From: Flavobacterium sp. 1 | GTDB taxonomy: Bacteria; Bacteroidota; Bacteroidia; Flavobacteriales; Flavobacteriaceae | Assembly (NCBI RefSeq): GCF_002797935.1 | Contig: NZ_PGER01000001.1 | Coordinates: 3,410,001 to 3,474,000 of the forward strand | Length of the DNA stretch: 64,000 nt | Direction: 5' to 3' | In this document: in pieces, positions 8,518 through 16,189 of the stretch | Layout: the number at the start of each line of letters is the position of its first letter | Numbering within the stretch: the first letter of the stretch is position 1 | Notes under the pieces: model-generated | What the model was told of the DNA's origin: nothing | The model's input: the letters and a program-made list of their open reading frames with translations, nothing else | Databases searched by the model: none | Position numbers and translations under genes: made by a program

Positions 8518-9211
8518 ATAAAGAAGCTCTAACTTGTTCTACCATTTTATCATCGATGATCAATCCATCTTTTAGGACTACATTTCTTTTGCACATTGCG
8601 GCAATATCAGGCTCGTGTGTCACTATCAAAATAGTTTTTCCTTCATCATTAATTCCCTGTATCAATTCCATTACTTCATAAGAAGTTAATGTATCCAAAG
8701 CTCCTGTTGGCTCATCTGCCAATAATACTTTTGGATTTGAAGCCAAAGCTCTGGCAATTGCAACACGCTGTTTTTGTCCTCCGGAAAGTTCACTTGGCAA
8801 ATGGTGTGAATGCGTAGACAAACCTACTTTTTCTAAATATTTCATAGCGATCTCATTGCGTTCTTTTCTTTTTATCCCTTGATAATACAAAGGCAAAGCC
8901 ACATTATCCAATGCACTTTTATAATTTATCAAGTTGAAAGATTGAAAAACAAAACCGAGAAATTGGTTTCTATATTTTGAAGCAATAGTTTCGTTTAATT
9001 TTTTGATAGGCACATTATCCAAAGTATAAAGTCCGGAATCGGCCTCGTCAAGTATTCCTAAGATATTCAATAATGTAGATTTACCAGAACCTGACGAACC
9101 CATAATAGCAACCAATTCACCTTCCTTAATATTGAAATTAATTCCTTTTAGAACATGCAATTCAGTATGTCCCATTTTATATGATTTATGTAAGTCCTTA
9201 ATTTCAATCAT
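8510..9211 (-). CDS. ABC transporter ATP-binding protein (MacB/LolD-type)
   Basis: The 233-residue NBD has Walker A GSSGSGKSTLLN (about 38-49), a Q-loop (FVFQSFNL), the signature LSGGQKQRVAIARAL (about 141-155), Walker B VLLADEPTGALD and H-loop VTHEPD. The opening ELHVLKGINFNIKEGE and the DEPTGALD pattern place it in the LolD/MacB/FtsE group. It is the first gene of the leftward efflux operon, which continues with two permeases, an adaptor, TolC and a second adaptor. It energises mechanotransmission across the membrane rather than forming a classical pore, as known for MacB. Confidence 0.95.
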   Translation of the reverse strand: MIEIKDLHKSYKMGHTELHVLKGINFNIKEGELVAIMGSSGSGKSTLLNILGILDEADSGLYTLDNVPIKKLNETIASKYRNQFLGFVFQSFNLINYKSALDNVALPLYYQGIKRKERNEIAMKYLEKVGLSTHSHHLPSELSGGQKQRVAIARALASNPKVLLADEPTGALDTLTSYEVMELIQGINDEGKTILIVTHEPDIAAMCKRNVVLKDGLIIDDKMVEQVRASLYV

Positions 9212-9349
9212 GATTGCATATAGTTTAAAACAATAATACCTAACTCCTAAAAATCAATAAGAAAAAAAGCACTACTTATCAATTCAATACATAAGACTTA
9301 TTTCCGACAAAAATGTTACAGCTACATTTAAAAAATATATTTGTTTAGT

Positions 9350-9357
9350 TACATTTG
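9350..9357 (+). promoter_or_regulatory. Candidate -7 box for the DUF4403 gene
   Basis: TACATTTG (exact TAnnTTTG) lies 20 bp before the ATG. A second candidate, TATATTTG, lies at 9336-9343. Which is used cannot be decided from sequence. Confidence 0.4.
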
Positions 9358-9377
9358 CTGACAAAAAAACCGAAACA

Positions 9378-10793
9378 ATGCTAAAATCTTTTTTATATCT
9401 AATTATTTTCACATCAATTCTATCAGTAACAACAAGCTGCTCTTCTACTTCGCAAAAAATTGAAGCTTTAAAACCCGAACCTGATGATGCCGTACCATTA
9501 ACTTACACAAGTACTCCTTCGTTTATCAACCTGCCAGTCAGCATTAAACTAAAAGACATTGAAAACCAAACTAACACCTTACTAAATGGCTTAATCTATG
9601 AAGACAACAGGATAGAAGATGATAATATTGAAATTAAAGTCTGGAAGCAAGCTCCAATAACTATCACAAATGATCATGGAAAAGAAGGTGAAAAAATAAA
9701 AACTGTTTTACCACTAAAAGTTTGGGTAAAATACCGAATTGGCACAAAAACCATGGGTGTTGATTTATACAAAAATCAAGAATTCAATCTAAACGGAGTA
9801 ATTACATTACTAAGCAGTGTAAATTTAAACAATTGGAAGTTAAGTTCTAAAACAAATTTAAAATCTCTAGATTGGGTAGAGAGCCCTTCGATGACCGTTT
9901 TTGGAAAAAATATGCCGGTTACTTACCTTATAAATCCTGCAGTAAGCCTTTTTAAATCGCAAATCGAAAAAAGCATTGATACAGCTATAGAAGAATCTAT
10001 GGATTTCAAACCGAATGTTTTAGAGGCAATTTCTAAAATAAGTACTCCTTTTGAAATGAGCCAGGAATACAAAAGCTGGCTTAGAATTGTACCATTAGAA
10101 GTGTATTCTACAAATGCCAAACTTAAAAGTGATTCCTTTTTGCTTAACATGGGAATGAAATGCAATATGGAAACTCTGATTGGCAAAAAACCAGAATCTA
10201 AATTTGAAAAAAACAAAATTGTACTAAAAGCAGTTGATAAAATCCCAGAACAGATAGCCGCTAATATAGCCGCCGTTTCTACTTATCAAGAAGCATCGCG
10301 GGTAATGACTGCAAATTTTGTTGGTCAGGAATTTGGATCAGGAAGCAAAAAAGTAAAAGTTCAAAATGTGGCTATCTGGCACAAAGACGGCAAAATAGTA
10401 ATTGCCTTAGATCTTTTAGGCGCTGTGAACGGAACCGTTTATTTAACCGGAATTCCTCAATACAATGACACAACCAAAGAAATCTATTTTGACAAACTAG
10501 ATTATGTTTTGGATACCAAAAGCAGATTAATGAGAACCGCAAACTGGCTGGCCCAAGGAATTATTCTGAAAAAAATGCAGGAAAGCTGCCGTTATTCAAT
10601 CAAACAAAATCTGGATGAAGCCAAACAAAGCATGGCTGCTTACTTAAAAAACTACTCCCCAATGCCTGGTGTTTTTGTTAACGGAAAAATGGATGACATT
10701 CAGTTTCAAAAAACAGAGCTGACGAATCAGGCAATTATAGCTTTTATACAGGTTAATGGAGTAATCAACGTATCCATTGACGGACTGAAATAA
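9378..10793 (+). CDS. DUF4403 family lipoprotein
   Basis: This 471-residue protein starts with a lipoprotein signal (hydrophobic residues 5-18 followed by TTSCSS, lipidated Cys at about 21). The body has the DUF4403 layout: an N-terminal SLPVSIKLKDIENQTN-like strand segment, a central beta-rich region and a repeated half near residues 330-470. DUF4403 proteins are found mainly in Bacteroidota and Proteobacteria and resemble tubular lipid-binding (BPI-like) proteins, but no biochemical role is established to my knowledge. The gene is monocistronic: it faces away from the ABC operon and ends at a strong terminator. Confidence 0.8.
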   Translation: MLKSFLYLIIFTSILSVTTSCSSTSQKIEALKPEPDDAVPLTYTSTPSFINLPVSIKLKDIENQTNTLLNGLIYEDNRIEDDNIEIKVWKQAPITITNDHGKEGEKIKTVLPLKVWVKYRIGTKTMGVDLYKNQEFNLNGVITLLSSVNLNNWKLSSKTNLKSLDWVESPSMTVFGKNMPVTYLINPAVSLFKSQIEKSIDTAIEESMDFKPNVLEAISKISTPFEMSQEYKSWLRIVPLEVYSTNAKLKSDSFLLNMGMKCNMETLIGKKPESKFEKNKIVLKAVDKIPEQIAANIAAVSTYQEASRVMTANFVGQEFGSGSKKVKVQNVAIWHKDGKIVIALDLLGAVNGTVYLTGIPQYNDTTKEIYFDKLDYVLDTKSRLMRTANWLAQGIILKKMQESCRYSIKQNLDEAKQSMAAYLKNYSPMPGVFVNGKMDDIQFQKTELTNQAIIAFIQVNGVINVSIDGLK

Positions 10794-10833
10794 AGCACAC
10801 CGTTTTCAGTATTTAGTCGGCAGTTAAAAAAAA

Positions 10834-10869
10834 TCAGTCTCGAAAAAAATATTCGAGACTGACTTTTTT
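10834..10869. terminator. Bidirectional terminator
   Basis: A perfect 11-bp stem (TCAGTCTCGAA, 10834-10844; TTCGAGACTGA, 10852-10862) with a 7-nt loop is flanked by a T run on both strands. It therefore serves both the DUF4403 gene (rightward) and the oxidase assembly operon (leftward). Confidence 0.85.
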
Positions 10870-10909
10870 ATTGGAATTGCAATTGAATTTTGCAATTGAT
10901 ATTGTTAAC

Positions 10910-11167
10910 CTACTGTTTCTTCTTTTTCATTCTATAAATGTAATACCCAAGTGCTCCAACAAGAACATACGGTATTATCATCAGGTAAACGATTCCGTCA
11001 TTTACAGCTGCTGCTTTGGCTTTATTTTCATCTCCAGACAAAGCGGCACGGCACATAGCGCATTGTGCATACGATGAAATTCCAATCAAGAAAAAACAAA
11101 CTCCAAAAATAACCGTCTTAATTTTGAAATTTAGAATTTGAGTTTTGTTATTTCTTTTTTTAAACAT
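10910..11167 (-). CDS. Small membrane protein with a CxxC motif, last gene of the oxidase assembly operon
   Basis: An 85-residue protein with a basic N-terminus, one hydrophobic segment ending in SSYAQ (about 20-35), a CAMCRAA motif at about 36-42, a second hydrophobic helix at about 62-78 and a Lys-rich tail. The layout suggests either a cleaved signal and one TM, or two TMs with the Cys pair at the periplasmic membrane surface. It overlaps DUF420 by 8 bp and closes a run of respiratory genes. The Cys pair beside a Sco gene suggests a metal or redox role in oxidase assembly, but this is inference from context. I do not recognise a named family. Confidence 0.7.
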   Translation of the reverse strand: MFKKRNNKTQILNFKIKTVIFGVCFFLIGISSYAQCAMCRAALSGDENKAKAAAVNDGIVYLMIIPYVLVGALGYYIYRMKKKKQ

Positions 11168-11699
11168 AATAAGGCGAAATCATTAAGTACACAATTACTC
11201 CTGTTACTGCAACATACAGCCAAATTGGAAAAGTAATTTTTGCAATTTTTTTATGCTTATCGAACTTCTCAGCTAAAGCACGAACATAAGTAATCAAAAC
11301 CAATGGAATGATTGCGATTGATAGAAAAATGTGGGTAATTAAAATAAAGAAATAAATATATTTCAAAACACCTTCTCCGCCATATTTAGTAGATTCTGCT
11401 GTCATGTGATAGGCTACGTACATTGCCAAAAAAGCAACAGAGCATCCAATAGCCATTTTCATTAACAATTCATGACGCTTTCTGTTTCCGTTTTTAATGG
11501 CAATAATACCCGAAACCAGCAGTATTGCTGTTATTCCATTGATAGTTGCATAAACAGGAGGCAAGAATGACAATGGAGTCACATTAAACCCAAAATCTTT
11601 TAACTTCACTTTAAAAAGAACAGCAACTGCAACAGGAATTGCTATTGATAAAAGCACAATCCATTTATTATATTTTTGTTCTACAGTATTATTTTCCAT
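11160..11699 (-). CDS. DUF420 family membrane protein
   Basis: The 179-residue protein has about five TM helices and the DUF420 features: PPVYATINGITAILLVSG, then the His-containing segments RKRHELLMKMAI and AYHMTAEST, and a late ITHIFLSIAIIPLVLITY. DUF420 members (related to CtaG/YozB) occur beside cytochrome oxidase genes and are thought to aid oxidase assembly, though the mechanism is not known. The conserved His residues in TM segments could bind haem or copper. It lies 22 bp after the sco gene and overlaps the small CxxC protein gene. Confidence 0.85.
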   Translation of the reverse strand: MENNTVEQKYNKWIVLLSIAIPVAVAVLFKVKLKDFGFNVTPLSFLPPVYATINGITAILLVSGIIAIKNGNRKRHELLMKMAIGCSVAFLAMYVAYHMTAESTKYGGEGVLKYIYFFILITHIFLSIAIIPLVLITYVRALAEKFDKHKKIAKITFPIWLYVAVTGVIVYLMISPYYV

Positions 11700-11721
11700 T
11701 ATTTATTAATCTTATTTTTAT

Positions 11722-12408
11722 TTATTCTTTTAGCAAAGCCTGAATATCCTGCTGAATTTCTCTAACTCCTTTTTTCTCTAAACCGTCATAATACAAAATA
11801 GGATTTCCATAATCATCTTTTCTGCATCTGATGTTACCATTTTTGTCAATCAAAGCAAAAAGACCAGAATGTTCAAAACCTCCTCGAACTTTACTGTTTT
11901 CACCCACATAAATATTGAAACCTTTATTCGACAAATTGTAGATGTACTCTTTGTCACCTGTCAGGAAATTCCAATTAGCTGATTTTGCACCCAGCAATTC
12001 GGCATGTTCTTTTAAAACAGCTGGTGTATCATGTTCTGGATCTATAGTTATTGAAGCAATACCAAAATTTGGATTCCCAAAGAATGTATTTTGCAGCGTC
12101 ACCATATTAGCATTCATCTTAGGACAAATAGAAGGGCAAGTGGCGAAGAAAAACTCTAAAACATACACTTTGCCTTTATAGAAATCATTCGAAATCTTTA
12201 CATTGTCCTGATTTACAAGTTCAAATTTTGGAGCAGAACCAACTTTAACCAACTTTTGATCTACTTCTTTAGAACCGCCAACTTTATCCAGACGATCTCC
12301 TTGAACAATACTGTTATTCTGTACTCTATCAACAATTTTCGGAATAGCGTATATTCCAAAAACCAGTACAATAAAAGAAATTCCTATATACGACTTATTT
12401 TTCAGCAT
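11722..12408 (-). CDS. SCO1/SenC family copper chaperone
   Basis: A 228-residue, membrane-anchored thioredoxin-fold protein (TM about 7-24). The copper site CPSICP gives Cys91 and Cys95, and the distal His is in GGFEHSGLFALID (about 176-188). Sco proteins deliver Cu to the CuA centre of oxidase subunit II and/or reduce its cysteines. The gene is 1 bp from the preceding cysteine-free Sco-like gene and 22 bp from DUF420. All copper-ligand positions appear intact. Its likely client is CtaC at 36199-37356. Confidence 0.92.
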   Translation of the reverse strand: MLKNKSYIGISFIVLVFGIYAIPKIVDRVQNNSIVQGDRLDKVGGSKEVDQKLVKVGSAPKFELVNQDNVKISNDFYKGKVYVLEFFFATCPSICPKMNANMVTLQNTFFGNPNFGIASITIDPEHDTPAVLKEHAELLGAKSANWNFLTGDKEYIYNLSNKGFNIYVGENSKVRGGFEHSGLFALIDKNGNIRCRKDDYGNPILYYDGLEKKGVREIQQDIQALLKE

Positions 12409-12409
12409 A

Positions 12410-13051
12410 CTATAATTGTTTTGTTGCGTTATGATTCTTTTTTAAAGCAGCTCTATATTCATAAAGAATGACCTTAAAATCATCTAGCATTTCATTACTT
12501 AATTCGGCCGGATGGAATGTACTATATCCTTCTTTATACCCTTTCTTTTCTTTTCTGCCTCTTAAGTTTCGCTCTTTATCTACAATGTAAACATAAGGAG
12601 TTCCTAAATCAGCATCCAAAGCACCTTTTAATTTCAGTTCACTATAGTACAATTTAATTTCTTCAGGAGTGGTGAAAACAAAATGCCATTGGCTCACATC
12701 TGTAAAAGCACCCAACGCACTAAGCACACTTTTCACTTCATCTTCAGTCCCTAAAGGAGCTACAACGACAAACTGCAGGTCTTTAAAATCATGATAGCGC
12801 TGGTAAATTTTTTCGTTTAAATTGAAATAATTCCCTCTGTTTTTAAGAATTTCAGTACCCGAAAAACCAAGAATGGTAATTTTATTATTCAAAGTTACTT
12901 TTTCACCATTTAAAGATTTCCATTCACCAAAATCAGGAATCTTTGGTGTTATTACAGGTAATTTTGTAAAGCTGTTAATTCCCGAAGCAAAAAAAAGATA
13001 AGCCACGATAGGCAATACAAACAGCACAAAAAGAACAATATTTTTTTTCAT
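12410..13051 (-). CDS. Membrane-anchored Sco/thioredoxin-like protein without cysteines
   Basis: This 213-residue protein has an N-terminal anchor (about 4-22). The following domain has a thioredoxin-like order of strands and helices (NKITILGFSGTEIL, then LQFVVVAPLGTEDEV, then GTPYVYIVDKERNLRGR), much like Sco. Where Sco has the CxxxC copper site, this protein has GFSGTEILKNR, and the whole sequence contains no Cys. It cannot bind copper in the Sco manner or do thiol chemistry. It is tightly coupled to the genuine sco gene (1-bp gap), which suggests a partner or scaffold role. The fold call rests on pattern reading, not a profile search. Confidence 0.65.
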   Translation of the reverse strand: MKKNIVLFVLFVLPIVAYLFFASGINSFTKLPVITPKIPDFGEWKSLNGEKVTLNNKITILGFSGTEILKNRGNYFNLNEKIYQRYHDFKDLQFVVVAPLGTEDEVKSVLSALGAFTDVSQWHFVFTTPEEIKLYYSELKLKGALDADLGTPYVYIVDKERNLRGRKEKKGYKEGYSTFHPAELSNEMLDDFKVILYEYRAALKKNHNATKQL

Positions 13052-13081
13052 TAGATATTATAAATTTTATTGTATTAAAAT

Positions 13082-13114
13082 AAAAAAAGGCATCCGCTAA
13101 ATACGGACACCTTT
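13082..13114 (-). terminator. Intrinsic terminator within the oxidase cluster
   Basis: Read leftward: AAAGGTGTCCG, loop TATTTAG, CGGATGCCTTT (two G-U pairs), then a T run. It follows the subunit IV gene by about 20 bp and could end or attenuate the ctaB-subunit III-subunit IV transcript before the Sco genes. Confidence 0.7.
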
Positions 13115-13134
13115 AATGTTGAATTAATATCTAG

Positions 13135-13491
13135 TTAAAAATTCCATTTAATTGTAGAATTTTTAAAAACCTCAAATACATAATCTCCTTCTGTTAACAG
13201 AATAAAAAGCAAATAACAAACTAAGAAAATTAAGGGAAAAACAACTGCATTTCTTAATGAGCTTTTTTCGCCTTCCATGTGCATAAAAGCCCATACAATA
13301 TAATAAGCTTTAACTAATGTTAATATGATAAAAAACCAGTTTAACAAACTCATTGTCAAAAAATTGTGCATATATAAAACATCTGGTCTAATGATACCAA
13401 AAGCAACCTCAACAGTTGTGATTAAAGAAAGGATACCAAAAACAGTCCAAATTCTTTTTGTGTTAGAAACATGTTCGTGTGCGTGTGACAT
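13135..13491 (-). CDS. ctaF: Cytochrome c oxidase subunit IV family protein
   Basis: A 118-residue protein with a His-rich N-terminus (MSHAHEHVSN) and three TM helices (about 13-35, 45-68 and 83-105). The segment LVKAYYIVWAFMHMEGE is typical of prokaryotic subunit IV (COX4_pro). It is a small accessory subunit of aa3/caa3-type oxidases. It lies 17 bp after the large subunit III gene and is probably co-transcribed with it. Confidence 0.88.
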   Translation of the reverse strand: MSHAHEHVSNTKRIWTVFGILSLITTVEVAFGIIRPDVLYMHNFLTMSLLNWFFIILTLVKAYYIVWAFMHMEGEKSSLRNAVVFPLIFLVCYLLFILLTEGDYVFEVFKNSTIKWNF

Positions 13492-13507
13492 AATAATAAA
13501 TCTAAAA

Positions 13508-14482
13508 TTAAACTAAATAGAAGAATGTGAATACAAATACCCAAACTAAATCAACAAAGTGCCAATATAACCCCACTTTTTCAACCATTCCATAACTGCC
13601 TCTTTTCTCATAAGTTCCTAAAAGAACATTAAAGAAAATAATAATATTAATTACTATACCTGAAAATACGTGGAATCCGTGGAAACCAGTGATAAAGAAA
13701 AAGAAATCAGCAAAAAGCTTACTTCCATATTCATTATGAGTCAGATTAGCACCCTCAATTACCAATTTAGCCTGATTCAAACGCGCTTGAGATTCTTCTC
13801 TTGAAAGTACAATTTTTTCTTTGTTCTTGTTCAGCGTTTCAATTCTAACCAAAACATCAGGATGAGCTTTAAAACCAGCTTGAACCTCAGCTACAGTATA
13901 ACTAGGAATAGAAGATTCTTCCATAAACCATTTAGCTTTAGCTCTAGATAAATGCTCTCTTTCAACAGGTAATTTAGCAGCAAAATCTTCTAAAGCAACT
14001 CGGTGTCCTTCTTTATCAACAAACTGAAGTAAACTTCCCCCAGTTGTTTCAACAGCGCCATATTCACCTTTGATAAAGTTTTTCCATTCCCAAGCTTGAG
14101 AACCAACGAAAATAAGACCTCCAATAATTGTTAAAAACATATAAAGGGCTACTTTATCCTTTTTCATTTGATGCCCTGCATCAACAGCCAAAACCATTGT
14201 TACAGACGAGAAAATCAAAATAAAAGTCATTAATGCCACATAATACATAGGTGCTGAAACACCATGCAAAAATGGAAAGTGCGTAAACACCTCATCGGCC
14301 AAAGGCCAAGTTTCAATAAATTTAAATCTAGAAAACCCGTAAGCTGCTAAAAATCCCGAGAACGTTAAGGCATCTGATACGATAAAAAACCACATCATCA
14401 ATTTACCATAACTTGCTCCCATTGGCTCATTTCCGCCTCCCCAAGTTTTTTCATTATTTGCAGTAGTAACTGTCGCTCCCAT
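13508..14482 (-). CDS. ctaE: Cytochrome c oxidase subunit III with a large soluble insertion
   Basis: A 324-residue heme-copper oxidase subunit III. N-terminal features include KLMMWFFIVSDALTFSGF and TM helices up to VGSQAWEW (about 126-133). The C-terminal part has the signature FFFITGFHGFHVFSG and the final WHFVDLVWVFVF. Between them lies a charged, non-membrane insertion of about 100 residues (about 139-240) absent from standard subunit III. Subunit III stabilises the oxidase and supports proton uptake. It is followed by subunit IV and preceded by a second, short subunit III homologue. Confidence 0.9.
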   Translation of the reverse strand: MGATVTTANNEKTWGGGNEPMGASYGKLMMWFFIVSDALTFSGFLAAYGFSRFKFIETWPLADEVFTHFPFLHGVSAPMYYVALMTFILIFSSVTMVLAVDAGHQMKKDKVALYMFLTIIGGLIFVGSQAWEWKNFIKGEYGAVETTGGSLLQFVDKEGHRVALEDFAAKLPVEREHLSRAKAKWFMEESSIPSYTVAEVQAGFKAHPDVLVRIETLNKNKEKIVLSREESQARLNQAKLVIEGANLTHNEYGSKLFADFFFFITGFHGFHVFSGIVINIIIFFNVLLGTYEKRGSYGMVEKVGLYWHFVDLVWVFVFTFFYLV

Positions 14483-14524
14483 AAAAGTTATTCGTTAAAA
14501 AGTTCCCAAATTTACGTTTTTTTC

Positions 14525-15112
14525 TTATTTAAAGAAATATAAAAATAAAAATAAATAAACCCACAAGAAATCAAGAAAGTGCCAATACATTGCACCTAGT
14601 TCTATTCCAAGAGTTTGTGTTGAATTATATTTTTGTTTAAAATGATTATAAATAATAACCAACAATGATATCATACCGCCAGCCAAGTGAAGCAAATGTA
14701 CAATTACTACAATATACAAAAATGTTGTAGTAATAGAACTGGCACTTCCTGTAAAATAATAACCATTTTCGACTATCTGCCCAAAACCAACGAACTGTAA
14801 TATCACAAACAAAATACCCAAAACCAGTGTAGCTAAAAGCAGTGCGGTTGTCTTGCTTTGATTGTCTTTTTGAATTGCTTTTTTAGCTAAGTGAAAAGTA
14901 ATGCTGCATCCTAAAATAGCTGCTGTACTAAAATAAAAAGCTGAGGGCAATTGAAAATCCTTCAGCCAGTCTGCTCTTGACTGACTTACAACATAGGCAC
15001 TCGTAAGACCTGCAAACATCATTGTCATGCTCACCATGGCGAACAACAAAATCAGCTTATACGATCTTGCCGTTCTTGATTTATAATCTTCGGCTGTCAT
15101 TGAAACTTCCAT
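14525..15112 (-). CDS. Cytochrome c oxidase subunit III homologue (short form)
   Basis: The 195-residue protein has five TM helices and the subunit III end signature YWHFLDFLWVYLFLFLYF, with an internal VHLLHLAGG in place of the usual HGxHV segment. It is of standard bacterial subunit III size and has no insertion. It lies 42 bp upstream of the long subunit III gene. Both could be in one oxidase, or each in a different one. The two are clearly diverged. The start could be Met1 or Met5. Confidence 0.88.
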   Translation of the reverse strand: MEVSMTAEDYKSRTARSYKLILLFAMVSMTMMFAGLTSAYVVSQSRADWLKDFQLPSAFYFSTAAILGCSITFHLAKKAIQKDNQSKTTALLLATLVLGILFVILQFVGFGQIVENGYYFTGSASSITTTFLYIVVIVHLLHLAGGMISLLVIIYNHFKQKYNSTQTLGIELGAMYWHFLDFLWVYLFLFLYFFK

Positions 15113-15114
15113 AA

Positions 15115-16017
15115 TTATCTTAAAAATTTATCTACTATATATACTAATTGTAATAACGTTATATACGAAACACTAACTAACATTAATGTCCGTGCAGCTT
15201 TCGCTGTTTTTATCTGATACAGGCGAACTGCATAAAACAGCACCCATAATCCAAGAAACAATACTAAAACCGCCGCTATTGGCGAAATAAACAAACGTCC
15301 AGTATAGCCCAAAGCAGGTAATAATGACGCAATTATTAACCAAACGCTGTATAAAATAATCTGCAGTGAAGTTCCTTTATCTTTCTTGCCTGTTGGCAGC
15401 ATAAAAAAACCTGCTTTTTCATAATCCTCGTATAAAAACCAGCCGATTGCCCAAAAATGAGGGAACTGCCAGAAAAACTGAATCAAAAACAAAGTTCCTG
15501 CTTCTATTCCAAACTCGTTAGTCGCAGCAACCCAACCTAACATAAAAGGGATCGCTCCAGGAAAAGCACCAACAAAAACAGAAAGAGGAGTTACAGTTTT
15601 AAGCGGTGTATAAATACTGGTATATAAAAAGATGGAAATCGCTCCAAACATCGCCGATTTTGGATTTATCGTGTAAAGCAAAGCTATACCCAAAAGAGTA
15701 AGCAGACTTGCTACAACCAAAGCCAAACGTGGAGACATTCTTCCAGATGCCACAGGACGATTTTTGGTACGGTCCATCAAAGCATCTAAATCTTTTTCTA
15801 TAACCTGATTATAAGCATTGGAAGCACCAACCATACAATATCCGCCTATAGCAAGTTTTAGCAAAACGAGTAAACTAAATGAATTGGTATCATTAAAACC
15901 AAGAACATAACCAGCAATTGAAGAAAAAACAACACTTATAGCCAAACCAGCCTTTGTAATTGCTTTAAAATCAATATAAATAGATTTGAACGAAGTAGGG
16001 TTTGATGTTGTACTCAA
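15115..16017 (-). CDS. ctaB: Protohaem IX farnesyltransferase (haem O synthase)
   Basis: A UbiA-superfamily protein with about nine TM helices. The first Asp-rich motif is NQVIEKDLDALMDRTKNRPV (prenyl-diphosphate binding) and the second conserved loop is YEDYEKAGFFMLP. It farnesylates haem B to haem O, needed for the aa3-type oxidase encoded nearby. The open frame extends to 16065, but that TTG lies within a -7-like box (16055-16062). The TTG at 16017, giving M-S-T-T-S-N-P, is therefore preferred; no ATG is available. It is the first gene of the oxidase assembly run, 3 bp before subunit III. Confidence 0.9.
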   Translation of the reverse strand: MSTTSNPTSFKSIYIDFKAITKAGLAISVVFSSIAGYVLGFNDTNSFSLLVLLKLAIGGYCMVGASNAYNQVIEKDLDALMDRTKNRPVASGRMSPRLALVVASLLTLLGIALLYTINPKSAMFGAISIFLYTSIYTPLKTVTPLSVFVGAFPGAIPFMLGWVAATNEFGIEAGTLFLIQFFWQFPHFWAIGWFLYEDYEKAGFFMLPTGKKDKGTSLQIILYSVWLIIASLLPALGYTGRLFISPIAAVLVLFLGLWVLFYAVRLYQIKTAKAARTLMLVSVSYITLLQLVYIVDKFLR

Positions 16018-16054
16018 TGCAGATAAAATTGTTGTATTTTTTTGAAAACTGCTG

Positions 16055-16062
16055 CAAATATA
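16055..16062 (-). promoter_or_regulatory. Candidate -7 box for the ctaB operon
   Basis: The minus strand reads TATATTTG, an exact match to TAnnTTTG. It overlaps the start of the longest ctaB frame, which argues that translation begins further in. Confidence 0.45.
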
Positions 16063-16189
16063 CAAATTAGATTCAAAAACAGTCTATGAATTAAACATTT
16101 GAAATGACAGTTGTTCTTTTAGTCGGTTTTTACGGCACAATTAATCAATTATTGAGTTTGATTATTTATTTCATAACCAATAAAAAACA

